A DNA stretch of 64,000 bases from Branchipolynoe longqiensis (GCA_030323885.1 CM059193.1:91451990-91515989); one strand, 5' to 3'; numbered from the stretch's first letter, positions 54,420 through 64,000 are shown. Translations and numbers: made by a program. The notes: generated from the letters alone by a model not told the origin.

Positions 54420-54560
54420 AGGGTTCGCGCAGTCATGTAAAGGCCTTGAATTCGAAGGTGTCTCATCAAAAGGTCTTAAATTTAAAAATCGCTTGAAAAG
54501 GCCTTGAAAATTGACCAAATGTTGAAAATAAATCTTGAATTTGTTAATGTTGGGGGAGGA
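54420..54560. mobile_element. TIR element C, left end
   Basis: CAGGGTTCGCGCAGTCATG and repeated GGCCTTGAATT / TTGAAAAGGCC motifs mark the family whose better copies are at 55792 and 62064. Confidence 0.65.
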
Positions 54561-54783
54561 GAGAGGGCAACTTTGATTGACAACAGTGTTTTGAATGGCT
54601 AGGTATGTGGCTTATTAACTAATCTAAGTTACTTGTTAAGTATAATTCCGCCTTTGTTAACAACCACCCACCGTGTGACGTCATCTGTTACCTGACTATG
54701 CAGCGGTATGTCACGCTATTGTCCTACCTAGCGGAATAAACCCAGGAACTACTGCGAAGACTGAAGCACATTGCAGAGTGCCA
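54561..54783. other. Unassigned sequence
   Basis: Nothing recognised. Confidence 0.35.
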
Positions 54784-54785
54784 TT

Positions 54786-54856
<71 letters not shown>

Positions 54857-54865
54857 GTCTTTCTG

Positions 54866-54897
<32 letters not shown>

Positions 54898-55095
54898 TCA
54901 CATAGAAGGATAATTAATTATCAGTCCATAACAATAACTAGTAATAATAACAATAATAATAACAATAATAATAACAATAATAATAACAATAATAATAACA
55001 ATAATAATACGAACAATAATAACAATAACTGTAGCAACTATAATAACAATAATAACTCTAATAACAGTAATAACTATAATAACTCAATGACATAA
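54784..55095. repeat. TTTC and AATAAC microsatellites
   Basis: (TTTC)n at 54784-54898 and irregular (AATAATAAC)n at 54945-55095. The Phe/Leu/Ser and Asn-rich frames are artefacts. Confidence 0.97.
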
Positions 55096-55383
55096 TAACA
55101 TTCAAAACCCACTAACACCATTGCACAGCCACATTACCGACCAGTACTGCACACACTATAACATTTCAGTATTAAAAGAGTAATCGAAATTAAAACCAAA
55201 CTATACACTATACGCAATAGACTGCTCCCCCACTTTCAATGTTCAGAATGGTGTGTGCTGCACACAATGCAGCACATTCCACTTCCCCATCACTGTGTAC
55301 AAACCAAATGGGATCGCTTCAACTGCTGGAACACCAATGCCTCGGCACTGACAAAATATGATTGACCCCCTCCCTCAAAACCC
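55096..55383. other. Unassigned sequence ending in a degraded LINE 3' motif
   Basis: CTGCTGGAACACCAATGCC and TCGGCACTGACAAAATA at 55322-55360 match the 3' end seen at 42.4 and 46.8 kb. Confidence 0.5.
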
Positions 55384-55560
55384 CCACTATAATAACAATA
55401 ATTATAATAACTATTAAAGTATTAGCAACGATAACAATAATACCAATGATAGCAATAACAACAATAAAAACAATAACAACAACAGTAACAATGGCAACAA
55501 TAACAACAATAAAACCAACAATAACAATGGCAACATTAGCAACAATAATATCAATAACAA
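55384..55560. repeat. AAC/AAT trinucleotide tract
   Basis: Irregular AATAACAAC units directly followed by a SINE1c. Confidence 0.95.
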
Positions 55561-55791
55561 TTGGCCAGAAGGGATAGTCAAATGAATTGAGCACCTGCAT
55601 CCCATTTTGGCAGGTCACAGGATTCAAGCCCTAACCAACTGAAACCAATGACTTATAAATGTACATTTGCCCACTACCTATCCACACACTCACCATTACT
55701 AGGATAGGGCAAGGAGCTGTAAAAGGAGCTGTGGAATGAGGAAGACCAATTGTCTGCAGATGAGATTTCCCTTGCTTTATTAACGAATGCA
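55561..55791 (+). repeat. SINE1c copy
   Basis: Head GGATAGTCAAATGAATTGAG with GGTCACAGGATTCAAGCCC, short body and alternative tail (AATTGTCTGCAGATGAGATT). It is duplicated, with the same element C at its end, at 60050-60342. Confidence 0.8.
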
Positions 55792-56060
55792 GGGTTCAAT
55801 CAGGGCCTGGTAAGTCTTGAAAAGTCTTGAACTTCATTTTCAAGACCTTGAAAAGCCTTGAATTTAACCTAGTTTGGGTAATCAGTCTTGAAAAGCCTTG
55901 GATTCCATTAAACTGTCCCCACTGATCTAAATTAGTCTGAAATCGCCATTCACCATCGGTTTTCCCCCCGTGACATCCAAATGAAAATGGTCTTGAATTC
56001 CTATAAAAAACAGCCTTGAAAAGCCTTGAATTCCATATCGTCACATGTGGGCACACCCTG
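55792..56060. mobile_element. TIR element C, compact copy
   Basis: Starts CAGGGTTCAATCAGGGCC and ends GTGGGCACACCCTG. The interior repeats AAGCCTTGAATTCCAT and TCTTGAAAAG in both orientations. The CAGGG start recalls hAT-derived MITEs. Confidence 0.75.
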
Positions 56061-56190
56061 ATTCTTTCCGCTACCTATCCAGGCACTCGGCATTACTAGG
56101 ATAGGGCAAGGAGTTGTGGAATGAGGAAGACCAATTTTCTGCAAATGAAATTGCCCTTGCTTTATCAACTAATGTAACCAACAAACAAAC
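56061..56190 (+). repeat. SINE1c body and tail
   Basis: CGCTACCTATCCAGGCACTC to TTTATCAACTAATGTAACC with AACAAACAAAC; headless. Confidence 0.8.
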
Positions 56191-56528
56191 TTTTGAAATT
56201 AATATAATGATAATGATTTGAAAAATAAAAAGATCCCTCCCTCATATCCCCCCCCCCCCCACCCCAACCCCAACCCCACAGTGCACTGCGCTGACCCCAT
56301 CTGCGTACCTTCCCCCACCTCGCGCCACTCTGCCATCTTCCCACTCGATTTACCAAACCACTTAGTGTTCGTTACCACCCCTCACACCCACCTCACTCCC
56401 CCCCTCCCCCCACAGCAGCCCCCCTGAGTGATGGTGCCGGCGCATGCCCCTCCCGCCCCCATTGACCCGCATGCGCACTGCCCCCACCCACAGCCTACCT
56501 ACTTCCGGTGTGGGGGGAGTATCACGTG
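56191..56528. other. C-rich sequence, unassigned
   Basis: C-runs at 56248-56275 and 56395-56410. No gene recognised. Confidence 0.4.
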
Positions 56529-56760
56529 ATTAAAGCTGCACAGTCCCATGAAATATCAAATTTTCAAAACCAAACCAATTATCTAGATTTGATTTTACAT
56601 ATATAACTTAGATAATGATGCACTTATTAAGCATTTATTTCTGCGTAGAAGCCAATACTGAGTCAATTTAACAGAACCTGTTACTGCAGAAGTCTATGGT
56701 GTCAGAGTTTTGGCAAGCTTTCCAAAACTAATTTTCCATGTTTGCACTCAAAGTTTCCCC
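56529..56760. mobile_element. MITE A, left half
   Basis: GCTGCACAGTCCCATGAAAT, CTTAGATAATGATGCACTTA and GTCAGAGTTTTGGCAAGC as in the complete copies; the right half is lost. Confidence 0.8.
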
Positions 56761-56811
56761 GAACCCCCATCCCTACGCACCCCCTACTCTCCACCCCTAC
56801 TTGGAGAATAA

Positions 56812-56937
56812 AGTTGCATAATCCGATGCTTTTTGAATTCATGCCATATTTGCCAGATACACATATATTAAAGGTTGAACTCTCTGACCTACTTCATGTT
56901 AGTTTGGAGTAATTTTTATGTCATTGGGGGTGGGTGT
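56812..56937. mobile_element. MITE A-like end, cut by the LTR element
   Basis: AAAGTTGCATAATCCGATGC followed by TAGTTTGGAGTAATTTTTAT; it runs up to the miniature LTR element. Confidence 0.65.
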
Positions 56938-57459
56938 TGTAAGGTATGTGACATATGTATGGAATGCAAGACCGGGCGTGCTGGTCATGTGACCAGGCAC
57001 GGGACACCGGCACGTGAGAGAGGGAAATAAACCAGTCTTACACTCGAGCTCAACGTATCCACATCCTTCCATTACATGGTGTCAGATGTGGTGTCAGATT
57101 AGGATAATATGGCATTTGAAGTGTTGTTCGTTTTATGTTCATTCATATGTATATTTACATGTTGTTGTTTTTTTTTTGTTTTTTTTTTCTTATCCTCTGT
57201 TTTTCTCTTTTCATTCGCGAAAAAAGGAAATGACACGGGAGAACATAATGTATCTGCTGAACATTGTTTATTGAATAGGCAGGACTCGGAAAATGTGATC
57301 ATTGCCCTGAAGGGGGAAGATGTAAGGTATGTGACATATGTATGGAATGCAAGACCGGGTGTGCTGGTCATGTGACCAGGCACGGGACACCGGCACGTGA
57401 GAGAGGGAAATAAACCAGTCTTACACTCGAGCTCAACGTGTCCACATCCTTCCATTACA
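56938..57459 (+). mobile_element. Complete miniature LTR element (TRIM-like), 522 bp
   Basis: Two direct repeats of 139 bp (56938-57076 and 57321-57459) begin TGTAAGG and end ATTACA, and differ at only two positions. GGTGT flanks the element on both sides (56933 and 57460) as a 5-bp target duplication. TGGTGTCAGATGTGG follows the 5' LTR as a primer binding site, and GAAGGGGGAAGA precedes the 3' LTR as a polypurine tract. The 244-bp interior has no gag or pol. It must have been moved by proteins of a larger relative; the primer site style suggests a Gypsy-group parent, by inference. Confidence 0.95.
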
Positions 57460-57460
57460 G

Positions 57461-57578
57461 GTGTAGCTGGGAAATATTGATCCTAGAACAGGAATCGAAC
57501 CCATGTGTTGTATTCCGGACTGGTCTGCTTACCATTACTCCACCTAGGCTCCTTGATGTCACCACCCTATCCACATAC
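57461..57578 (-). repeat. SINE2 copy, truncated
   Basis: Minus-strand head: GGGAAATATTGATCCTAGAA, GGAATCGAACCCATG and CTTACCATTACTCCACCTAG, ending at CACCACCCTATCCAC. Confidence 0.85.
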
Positions 57579-57579
57579 C

Positions 57580-57875
57580 GGGCGCGGTGGCCTCATCGGT
57601 AGAGCGCAGGCCTCGCATGCGGGAGACTGGCAGTTCAATTCCTGGTGAAGTCAAACGAAATTGATACTTGTCTCTTCCTAGCCAGGGGCTAGACATTATT
57701 AGAATAGGGCAAGGACTGGTTAGCTCAGTGTCAGGATAATGTAACTGAGTGGGATAGCAGCCTGATTTCCCAGTGGTGCAGCACTATACAGTCACCATGA
57801 CTGCGCATTGTCACAAGTCCGTATTCGTCCTGCTATGACCTTACATGTTGCCAGGATGGAAAACAACCAACCAAC
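57580..57875 (+). repeat. SINE1b copy
   Basis: Head GCGCGGTGGCCTCATCGGTA, GCAATTCAATTCC-type B-box region, body and CATGTTGCCAGGATGGAAAA with CAACCAACCAAC tail. Confidence 0.93.
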
Positions 57876-57907
57876 ATATAACTATAAGTGAACAAGAACT
57901 ACTGAAC

Positions 57908-58285
57908 GTTTACCACTTCAGAATCTGGTGCAAACACTTCACAATCCAGTGCAAACACTTCACAATCCGGTGAAAACACTTCACAATCCGGTGCAAGCAC
58001 TTCACAATCCGGTGCAAACACTTCACAATCCGGTGCAAGCACTTCACAATCCGGTGCAAACACTTCACAATCCGGTGCAAACACTTCACAATCCAGTGCA
58101 AACACTTCACAATCCAGTGCAAACACTTCACAATCCAGTGCAAGCACTTCACAATCCAGTGCAAACACTTCAGAACCCAGTGCAAACACTTCAGTACCCA
58201 GTGCAAACACTTCACAATCCAGTGCAAGCACATCAGAATCCAGTGCAAACACTTCAAAATCCGGTGCCTTCAACATCCGGTGCCT
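57908..58285. repeat. 21-bp minisatellite, about 17 copies
   Basis: Unit CACTTCACAATCCAGTGCAA plus one A. Open frames on both strands (about 115-133 codons) carry 7-residue repeats, an artefact of the period. Confidence 0.96.
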
Positions 58286-58293
58286 TCAACATC

Positions 58294-59053
58294 TGGGCCT
58301 GTATGCACCAATCGGGGTTAGGGCCTTAACCGCGGCTAAGGTATCCCCGCATGGCTAAATGTGATAAATCGGTATGCACGAATCGGTGTTAGTGCTAACC
58401 GTGAAATTTAGCCTAGGCTAAGCTACCCCACTTTCAAATCAGGTTTAACTGCTAGCCGGGGCGGTTAGTGTGCGCGTATGGGTGTAAATCTATTGAATGC
58501 GATCATATTTGACAGATTTACATATGCAATAAGTGAAATTTAATCAAATTAACCCTAAATTCGAAACGATATTAAGGCTAACGCCGCATTGGCGGCGATA
58601 TTACTAGTTATATTTTCGAATCGACGAAGGCACAGTCAACAAACCGCCGCCGCCGTCGCCAGTATGGAAAGCGACGTCGATGCGGCGGCCGCGGCGATTT
58701 GTTTACTTTACGTTCGTCGATTCGAAAATATAACTATTAATATCGCCGCCAATGCGGCATTAGCCTTAATAACGCTTCGAATTTAGGGTTAAATTGATAA
58801 AATTTCACTTATTACATATGTAATTCTGTTAAATATGATCGCATTCAATAGATTTGAGCCAAATATATGGGTAGAAAGGCAGAGGGAATTCCCAAATCTA
58901 TAAATAATCTCACGGTTAGCTATCCGCAGCGGCTAAAACATTGGTGCATACCGATTCACAAATTTCTCAAACCCCCCCGCTACCCTGAGGTAGCTATCCG
59001 CGGCTAGTGTCTTAACTCCGGCTCCGGCTAACCCCGATTCGTGCATACGGCCC
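58294..59053. mobile_element. Long near-perfect palindrome, 760-bp foldback element
   Basis: Ends TGGGCCTGTATGCACCAATC and GATTCGTGCATACGGCCCC are inverted. The arms pair almost throughout: AAGGCTAACGCCGCATTGGC at 58573 with its complement near 58750, and GATCATATTTGACAG with TTAAATATGATCGC. The centre (58630-58700) is rich in GCCGCC. No coding capacity. The ends are unlike the GTCACA foldbacks. Confidence 0.9.
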
Positions 59054-59153
59054 CTGCTCTGTCAGATGATGCCACAATCGTCATCAGTTCCCGATATTTA
59101 ATTTGTCTTTTTCCTTTATTAATCAACAGGTGTTGTGTTAAGTGCATTCTCAT

Positions 59154-59512
59154 CGACCAGACGGGGTGGTCGAATGAGTAGAACATCCGTCTCCTGTTTT
59201 GGGAGATCGGGAGATCGGAACCCATGAGTTTATGGGTTCGAATCCTGGTTGAGTCAAACCAATGACTTAACTTAACAATTGATACTTGTCACTCCCTAGC
59301 CTGGCGCTCAGCATTATTAGGATAGGGCAAGAACTGGTTGGCTCAGTCTCAGGATAATGTGACTGAGTGGGATGTTAGGTCATGGTGCTGGGAGCCTGGT
59401 TTCCCCATGGGGCAGCACTAAAAAGTCGCCATGACTGTGCACTGTCACAAGTCGGTACCCGTCCTGATATGACCTTAGATGTTGCTAGGATGTAAAACAA
59501 CAACACACAAAC
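59154..59512 (+). repeat. SINE1, full length
   Basis: Head GACGGGGTGGTCGAATGAGT with duplicated GAACCCATGAGTTTATGG segment, full body, GATGTTGCTAGGATGTAAAA and ACAACAACACACAAAC tail. Confidence 0.94.
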
Positions 59513-59604
59513 ATTCTCATGTAACAATCAGTTATCCAGCACCTTACAGGTCCCGAGGATGCCGGATTTCTGATGGCCAACCAGTTTATTTTGGTGTGCA
59601 CATA

Positions 59605-60030
59605 CCTCAGGGAGTTTGACGCCCCTGCCTTGCAGAGTTGTAAACCACTGCCTTGTGGTACAGGTCCTTGACAGAACCGAAGGCTAAGGGAGCAAACACT
59701 AAACAGAAAACCATGTCACTGTGGCAGCATTAAGGGCGGTTGATGTATGGAACTCCCAACATCTCCCGACCAGCCACTGCAGGGACAAATAGTTTTGCGC
59801 CTGTCTTGACATGTTCTTGCTGGTGTTAAACCTCTATTTAGTCCCCGAGAGAGTGTCGCTGGTAACTTGCAAAAGCCAGCAGCACTTCAACACTTTTGCA
59901 GGCAGCTTTCATGAAATCTGACCGACTCATGGACGCAACTCTCACAGCAGAGAGCTAAATGGAGAGCGGCAGTCAAGTAATGAAAGCAGTCTTTGTCACA
60001 TCGCGACCGACAGCATGATGATGATGATGA
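59605..60030 (+). repeat. Repeat R, long copy with (ATG)n tail
   Basis: As 15105-15507, but with an extra TGACCGACTCATGGACGCAA segment before GGAGAGCGGCAGTCAAG. The extra segment differs from that in the 61.7 kb copy. Confidence 0.85.
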
Positions 60031-60049
60031 CATCAAAATGGTGGATCGT

Positions 60050-60242
60050 GGGAATTAAACCCCTGTGTTTGAGATCTGGCCGAGTCAAACTAATGACTTA
60101 AACATTTATACTTTATACTAGTCGCTACCTCGCCTGACACTTGGCATTGCTAGGATAGGGCAAGGAGCTGTAAAAGGAGCTGTGGAATGAGGACGACCAA
60201 TTGTCTGCAGATGAGATTTTCCTTGCTTTATAAACGAATGCA
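60050..60242 (+). repeat. SINE1c copy
   Basis: Head remnant (GGATCGTGGGAATTAAACCC), body and alternative tail; closely matches 55561-55791 at its end. Confidence 0.8.
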
Positions 60243-60342
60243 GGGTTCATACGGGGCCTGGAAAGTCTTGAAAAGTCTTGAACTTCATTTTCAAGACCTT
60301 GAAAAGCCTTGAATTTAACCCATTTTGGGTAATCAGTGATAT
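60243..60342. mobile_element. TIR element C, left end
   Basis: CAGGGTTCATACGGGGCCTG to TTTTGGGTAATCAGT; same insertion point in SINE1c as at 55792. It is cut by SINE3. Confidence 0.75.
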
Positions 60343-61010
60343 TCTCTGTGGCGGAGTGGTTAGAGTGTCTGACTTTTTTCGAGGATGTACTCCGAATCTG
60401 AAGGTTGGTGGTTCGATTCCCTGTGCCCCCACCTCTGCCAATTTGGATTTCCACTGCTGTGTATAACTTACAGCGTCATAAAAGGTTTATATGGTGTGGG
60501 AGGTTAAAAATCCTTGGGTCGGTAAAAGTGTAGGTTCGACCTTTCTATTGACAAACTGTCTAATGGTGAAAATAAGTCTATTCAGACTTATCCATTATGT
60601 AAAATATAATTTATTATATATATATAAAGAGGCGGGGTTTACCTACCTTATTTATTATTTTTTTATTTATTTATTTATTATTATTTTCTTCGCTTGTATA
60701 TTTGCTCCGTGGCTGCTTTTGCCTCGCTGCTACTCCGCCATTGCTGCTCGCAGGTCACTTGCTCTGCCGCCGTACCTTGTATCGCATGCATTTTTAGCTT
60801 TGATTGGTAGGACTATTTTCTTTTGCCCGGCCAAGGGCCTTTCCTTGCAAAATAAAAACTGGAAGGTTCCCACCCACTCCTCGTTTGCGCTCCTTTCCTC
60901 TCCCTCCACCATAGCCAGTTTTATAGGCAGTATAAATCTTCAAGATAAAAAAGTAGAACAAAAAGACCAATTTTGTGTGATTGAAATTTCCCGTGGTTAA
61001 TCACCGAATG
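60343..61010 (+). repeat. SINE3 copy split by an insertion
   Basis: Head (GTGGCGGAGTGGTTAGAG, GGTGGTTCGATTCCC) and body to CAGACTTATCCATTATG at about 60598. The 3' part (GCAGTATAAATCTTCAAG onward) resumes at about 60927 and ends CGTGGTTAATCACCGAATG. Confidence 0.8.
60599..60926. other. Insertion in SINE3, class unknown
   Basis: About 330 bp that separates two parts contiguous in the 30.8 kb SINE3. It contains (TTTA)n at about 60650-60690 and GGCCAAGGGCCTTTCC. No inverted ends seen. Confidence 0.5.
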
Positions 61011-61074
61011 TCCCCCCAAGAAAGAAAGAAATAGACTTAGGCAGTGACCAGCTCTACTATCAGTATCTACCTCA

Positions 61075-61222
61075 GTTACTTCTGGGCATGGATAGGGTGA
61101 TTGCATCAGGGGTCCTAGATAGTATAATGGTTAGCACACTAGCCTTGGCATGGCAAGAAGTGTCGGTTCGAATAATGCTTTAGGCGCAATATTTCCCATT
61201 TCATCACCCCCACGACACTTTC
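61075..61222 (+). repeat. SINE2 copy
   Basis: Leader end GGGCATGGATAGGGTGATTG, A-box region AGTATAATGGTTAGCACACT, degraded B-box region GTCGGTTCGAATAATG, GCGCAATATTTCCC and CCCCCACGACACT. Confidence 0.88.
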
Positions 61223-61399
61223 ATTGGACTATGTCGCTTTAATATAATATCGCGTAATATATTCACACATAACTTCCACTAGAACTAGTAGAAGCAATCA
61301 TGCAAATTGCATGTCTGATGTTATCGCTATCACTGACACCCAATGGAGGTTGTCGATGGCCCAAGCTTAATCCACTCCGGGCAAAGTGGACATTGATTT
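61223..61399. other. Unassigned sequence
   Basis: Starts with CATTGGACTATGTCGCTTTA, a single MITE A-like end as in the 83-bp satellite; the rest is unassigned. Confidence 0.4.
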
Positions 61400-61676
61400 A
61401 AAGTTGTATCATACAGTGCTTTTGAGTTTTTGTCATTTTCTCAGAAAAATATATGAGGTCGATGGTTATAACATACGTTACTTTAGTTTGAAGTAACTGA
61501 TTTAACTTGACTAACTTAGGAGATATTTGAAGTGTAACCATGCTAATTTAATGTTGGTGTGCTTGTCAAAACTCTGATGCTATAGTCTTCAGCGGTAATA
61601 GCTCCTTTAAATTGACTTGTTATGTCATTCTATGTCGCAACAAATAATCAATAAGTGCACCAGTGTCTAAGTTGGA

Positions 61677-62051
61677 CTCCCAACATCTCCTGACCAGCCA
61701 CTGCAGGGACACATAGTTTTGCGCCTGTCTGGACATGTTCTTGCCGGTGTGAATCCTCTATTTGCTCCCCGAGTGAGTGCCGCCGGTAACTTGCAAAAGC
61801 CAGCAGCACTTCAACACTTTTGCAGGCAGCTTTCATGAAATGTACAACTGCACAAAACACCATACCGGCTCAGTCGTCGCCCGGGTTACCAAGGACCGCC
61901 CTGCTCGAGCTCATCTTCCATCGACAGCGGAAAATCCGTTAGGAGGAACACAAAGCAACACAACACACCAAATGGAGAGCGGCAGTCAAGTAATGAAAGC
62001 AGTCTTTGTCGCATCGTGACCGACAGCATGATGATGATGATGATGATGATG
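61677..62051 (+). mobile_element. Repeat R insertion with target duplication
   Basis: 5'-truncated copy starting CTCCCAACATCTCCTGACC and ending GACAGC with about eight ATG units. TCTAAGTTGGA flanks it on both sides (61666 and 62052), 11-13 bp. This fits target-primed reverse transcription, so repeat R is a retroelement whose 3' end is the ATG repeat. Confidence 0.9.
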
Positions 62052-62063
62052 TCTAAGTTGGAT

Positions 62064-62473
62064 CAGGGTTCCCGCAGATCCTTAAAAAGTCTTAACAAAT
62101 TTTAAATTGATTAGTCAATTTTCAAGGCCTTGAAAAGTCATAAATATGGTAACTTTTCCGTGAAAGGTGTTAACAGGGTCTTACATTGGATTTGGCGACT
62201 ATAATATTGTTTGCAAGATGTTTTACTAGCTATCTTCACAAAGCACAAATGCCATGAAGCTGAAATGTCTTGAAGTTGGCAGTATAGTCTACTGACCGTA
62301 ATGTATTGGTCACAAGTGTATACATACTTTAATCGCATTTTACTGATTGGTTAGGATGTGGAAATCGCGTTTCTTTAATATGGTTAGATTTGTCTTGAAA
62401 AGAGGTCTTAAATTGTATGAAAATTGGTATTAAAGTTCTTAATTGTGATTGGCTGACAGGTGCAGGAACGCTG
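62064..62473. mobile_element. TIR element C, full copy
   Basis: CAGGGTTCCCGCA and TGCAGGAACGCTG are inverted ends, flanked by TGGAT on both sides. Interior has CCTTAAAAAGTCTTAACA and TTGAAAAGAGGTCTTAAATT. The ends suggest hAT, but the visible duplication is 5 bp and not 8. Confidence 0.8.
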
Positions 62474-62747
62474 TGGATATCTAAGTTCAAATCGAGATCA
62501 GTGTTTTGCTTCAGAAAATGTTATGCTTTTATCTGACTATGCAGCTTTAAGCTGCTGACACAGACCCGTGTGGGCAGCTATTAGCACAGTCCACGCAGAC
62601 GGTAGTCAACATGCAAAATATGTCAGAAGAATGATGCATTTTGTGTTGACCTCAATAAGCACTTTAAAACAGTTGGAGCAATAGGTGGGGCTGTGAGATT
62701 TGGGGGATATTTCAGTTACTTAAAACGAGAGTTATCTATAATGTTAC

Positions 62748-63170
62748 TCCCTATGCTGCTGCTACTGCTACTGCTACTGCTACTGCTACCGCTACCGCTC
62801 CCCACAACAACCACTACTACTACTACCGCTGCTACTACCACTACCACCACCACCACCATTACTACCACCACCACCACCACCAATACCACTACCACCACCA
62901 CTACCTCTACTACTACCACCACGACTACTACTACTAATACCACTATTACAACCATCACTACTACCACCAGTACCACTACTACTACCACTACCACTACCAT
63001 CACCACTACCTCTACTACTACCACTACTACCACCACCACCACTACTACTACTACCACTACTACCACTACCACAACTACTACTACCACTACCACGACTACC
63101 ACCACCACCACCACCACTACTACTACCACCACTACTATCACCACCACTACCACCACTACTAGTAGGTACC
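62748..63170. repeat. ACT/ACC trinucleotide tract
   Basis: About 420 bp of CTG/CTA, then ACC and ACT triplets. Poly-Thr and poly-Val frames are artefacts. Confidence 0.97.
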
Positions 63171-63179
63171 AACAGCGAA

Positions 63180-64000
63180 ATTAAAAAATATGCGTATGAT
63201 GCAATATTTGTATTCTATCCTGTAGACAATGGAATTACAAGCCTAAATCCAAAAACAGTTAGGTTGTATATATTTTATTCTTGAGACAATAATATTTTAA
63301 GATTAAATATATAAAAGTGTATTAATTTTGAATTAAAACCAAATATAATAAAAAGTGGATGGATGTGAGGGGAGTTCTGCTAACCAATTTGCATTCTACG
63401 TATAAAGGAATTAAAATTGTCAATTGCTGAATCAATTAGTCAACCAGATTTATAATAAGACAATGTCAAAAAGTGCAATTCCTAACAAAAAAAGCATTCT
63501 GATTTGGCCAAATATTCATTTTCAAAGCATGGTATTTTCTTGGAAAACTACAAGACTGAATAAATACTAAATAGTTCACCTATTCATAACAGTGTAATAC
63601 CCTATTTTTTCCAGAGCTCTATCTGCAGAGAATCAAAAGATATTTGCATCCTAAAATGTGAAAAAGTGTAAACAGTATCTGTAAGTGAATTTATTTTCAA
63701 CATTTCAATCTTTGAAAGCTCATTGCAGTAAAACAATTTTGTTAATCTTCCTCATATTTGGCACAGTATTAGAATAACCACCCATTGGACTAATATATAT
63801 TATATATATCAATATTATATCCAGAAATATGGAAAATGTTGAATTTTGATTGAACATATAAAGACAAATTGTCGGAAAACCAAATATATCAATTTGATGA
63901 ATTGTTAAATGCTCATTGTAGCTTAACCAATTGGTTTAACTTCCTAAAAATTTACAGTGCACATCATCTGGAGGTAATACACCTTATCCTGTTAATATTC
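63180..64000 (-). repeat. Repeat G, inverted copy reaching the window end
   Basis: AACCTAACTGTTTTTGGATT, GCACTTTTTGACATTGTC, CACATTTTAGGATGCAAATA and GAAAACCAAATATATCAA (strand as needed) match segments between 8900 and 10960 in reverse order. This copy lacks the insertions of the other one. Confidence 0.7.

Larger units (their letters stand above)
61400..62552. mobile_element. MITE A split by two later insertions
   Basis: Left part 61400-61676 (GTGCACCAGTGTCTAAGTTG), short middle 62052-62063, right part 62474-62552 ending in ATCTGACTATGCAGC. Repeat R and element C lie between. Confidence 0.88.

Noticed and set aside
54784..55095. Phe/Leu-rich hydrophobic frame followed by an Asn tract
   Set aside because: TTTC and AAT/AAC microsatellites translated; no real membrane protein.

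Overview
This window looks like a gene-poor stretch of an animal genome, most likely a marine lophotrochozoan and probably a mollusc. The lineage guess rests on a tRNA-derived SINE at 35539-35908, with a second 3' end at 18183-18293. Its body and tail (a segment reading AATCAATGTGCTCTAG, then TCGTTAAATAAAAC) match, from memory, a SINE type common in bivalve and gastropod genomes. The species cannot be named. No bacterial or viral gene organisation is present. No cellular protein-coding gene can be supported; the only recognisable protein is the C-terminal part of a LINE reverse transcriptase (39184-39858). One possible 35-nt host exon (6929-6963) has good splice signals. A 500-base run of N at 53305-53804 is an assembly gap.

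The sequence is largely a layered set of mobile elements and arrays made from them. The commonest is SINE1, a tRNA-derived SINE of about 340 bp with about 40 full or partial copies on both strands. It has a pol III A-box region (ATGGCCGAATGAG), a B box (GGTTCGAACCC), a body of about 220 bp and an ACAACAAACAAAC tail; head and tail variants are called 1b, 1c and 1d here. SINE2 has a tRNA-Gln-like head, often lies in tandem units of about 310-320 bp, and has given rise to an 87-bp satellite. SINE3 (two copies) has a head with a tRNA-Arg-like anticodon arm.

Several families end in terminal inverted repeats (TIRs). The most striking is a group of palindromic foldback elements (near 5.3, 13.9, 18.7, 19.1, 21.9, 26.6, 28.2, 31.8, 44.6, 48.4 and 50.9 kb). 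Their ends share a GTCACA core. Those with readable junctions are flanked by TAA or TTA, and six carry a GCATGC-centred palindrome. Their arms differ between subfamilies. Other families are MITE A (CATAGTCCGATG ends), a pogo/Tigger-like element, two families with hAT-like CAGGG or CAGCG ends, and three unrelated TIR insertions. A complete miniature LTR element of 522 bp lies at 56938-57459.

Layout: 1-8.5 kb is SINE1 copies, MITE A, a TIR element inside a SINE and one foldback. 8.5-20 kb holds an AT-rich repeated element, a pair of LTR-like inverted repeats, SINEs and foldbacks. 20-28 kb is mostly minisatellites. 28-36 kb has foldbacks, an 83-bp satellite and SINE2 arrays. 36-44 kb has a 40-bp satellite, a LINE remnant and a 43-bp satellite, both satellites interrupted by insertions. 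44-53 kb has nested TIR elements and SINEs. 53-64 kb has the gap, an A-box minisatellite, the miniature LTR element, a long palindrome, a triple-nested locus and trinucleotide repeats. Much of the value lies in the nesting: related copies inside the same window show the empty sites, so element ends and target duplications can be read directly.
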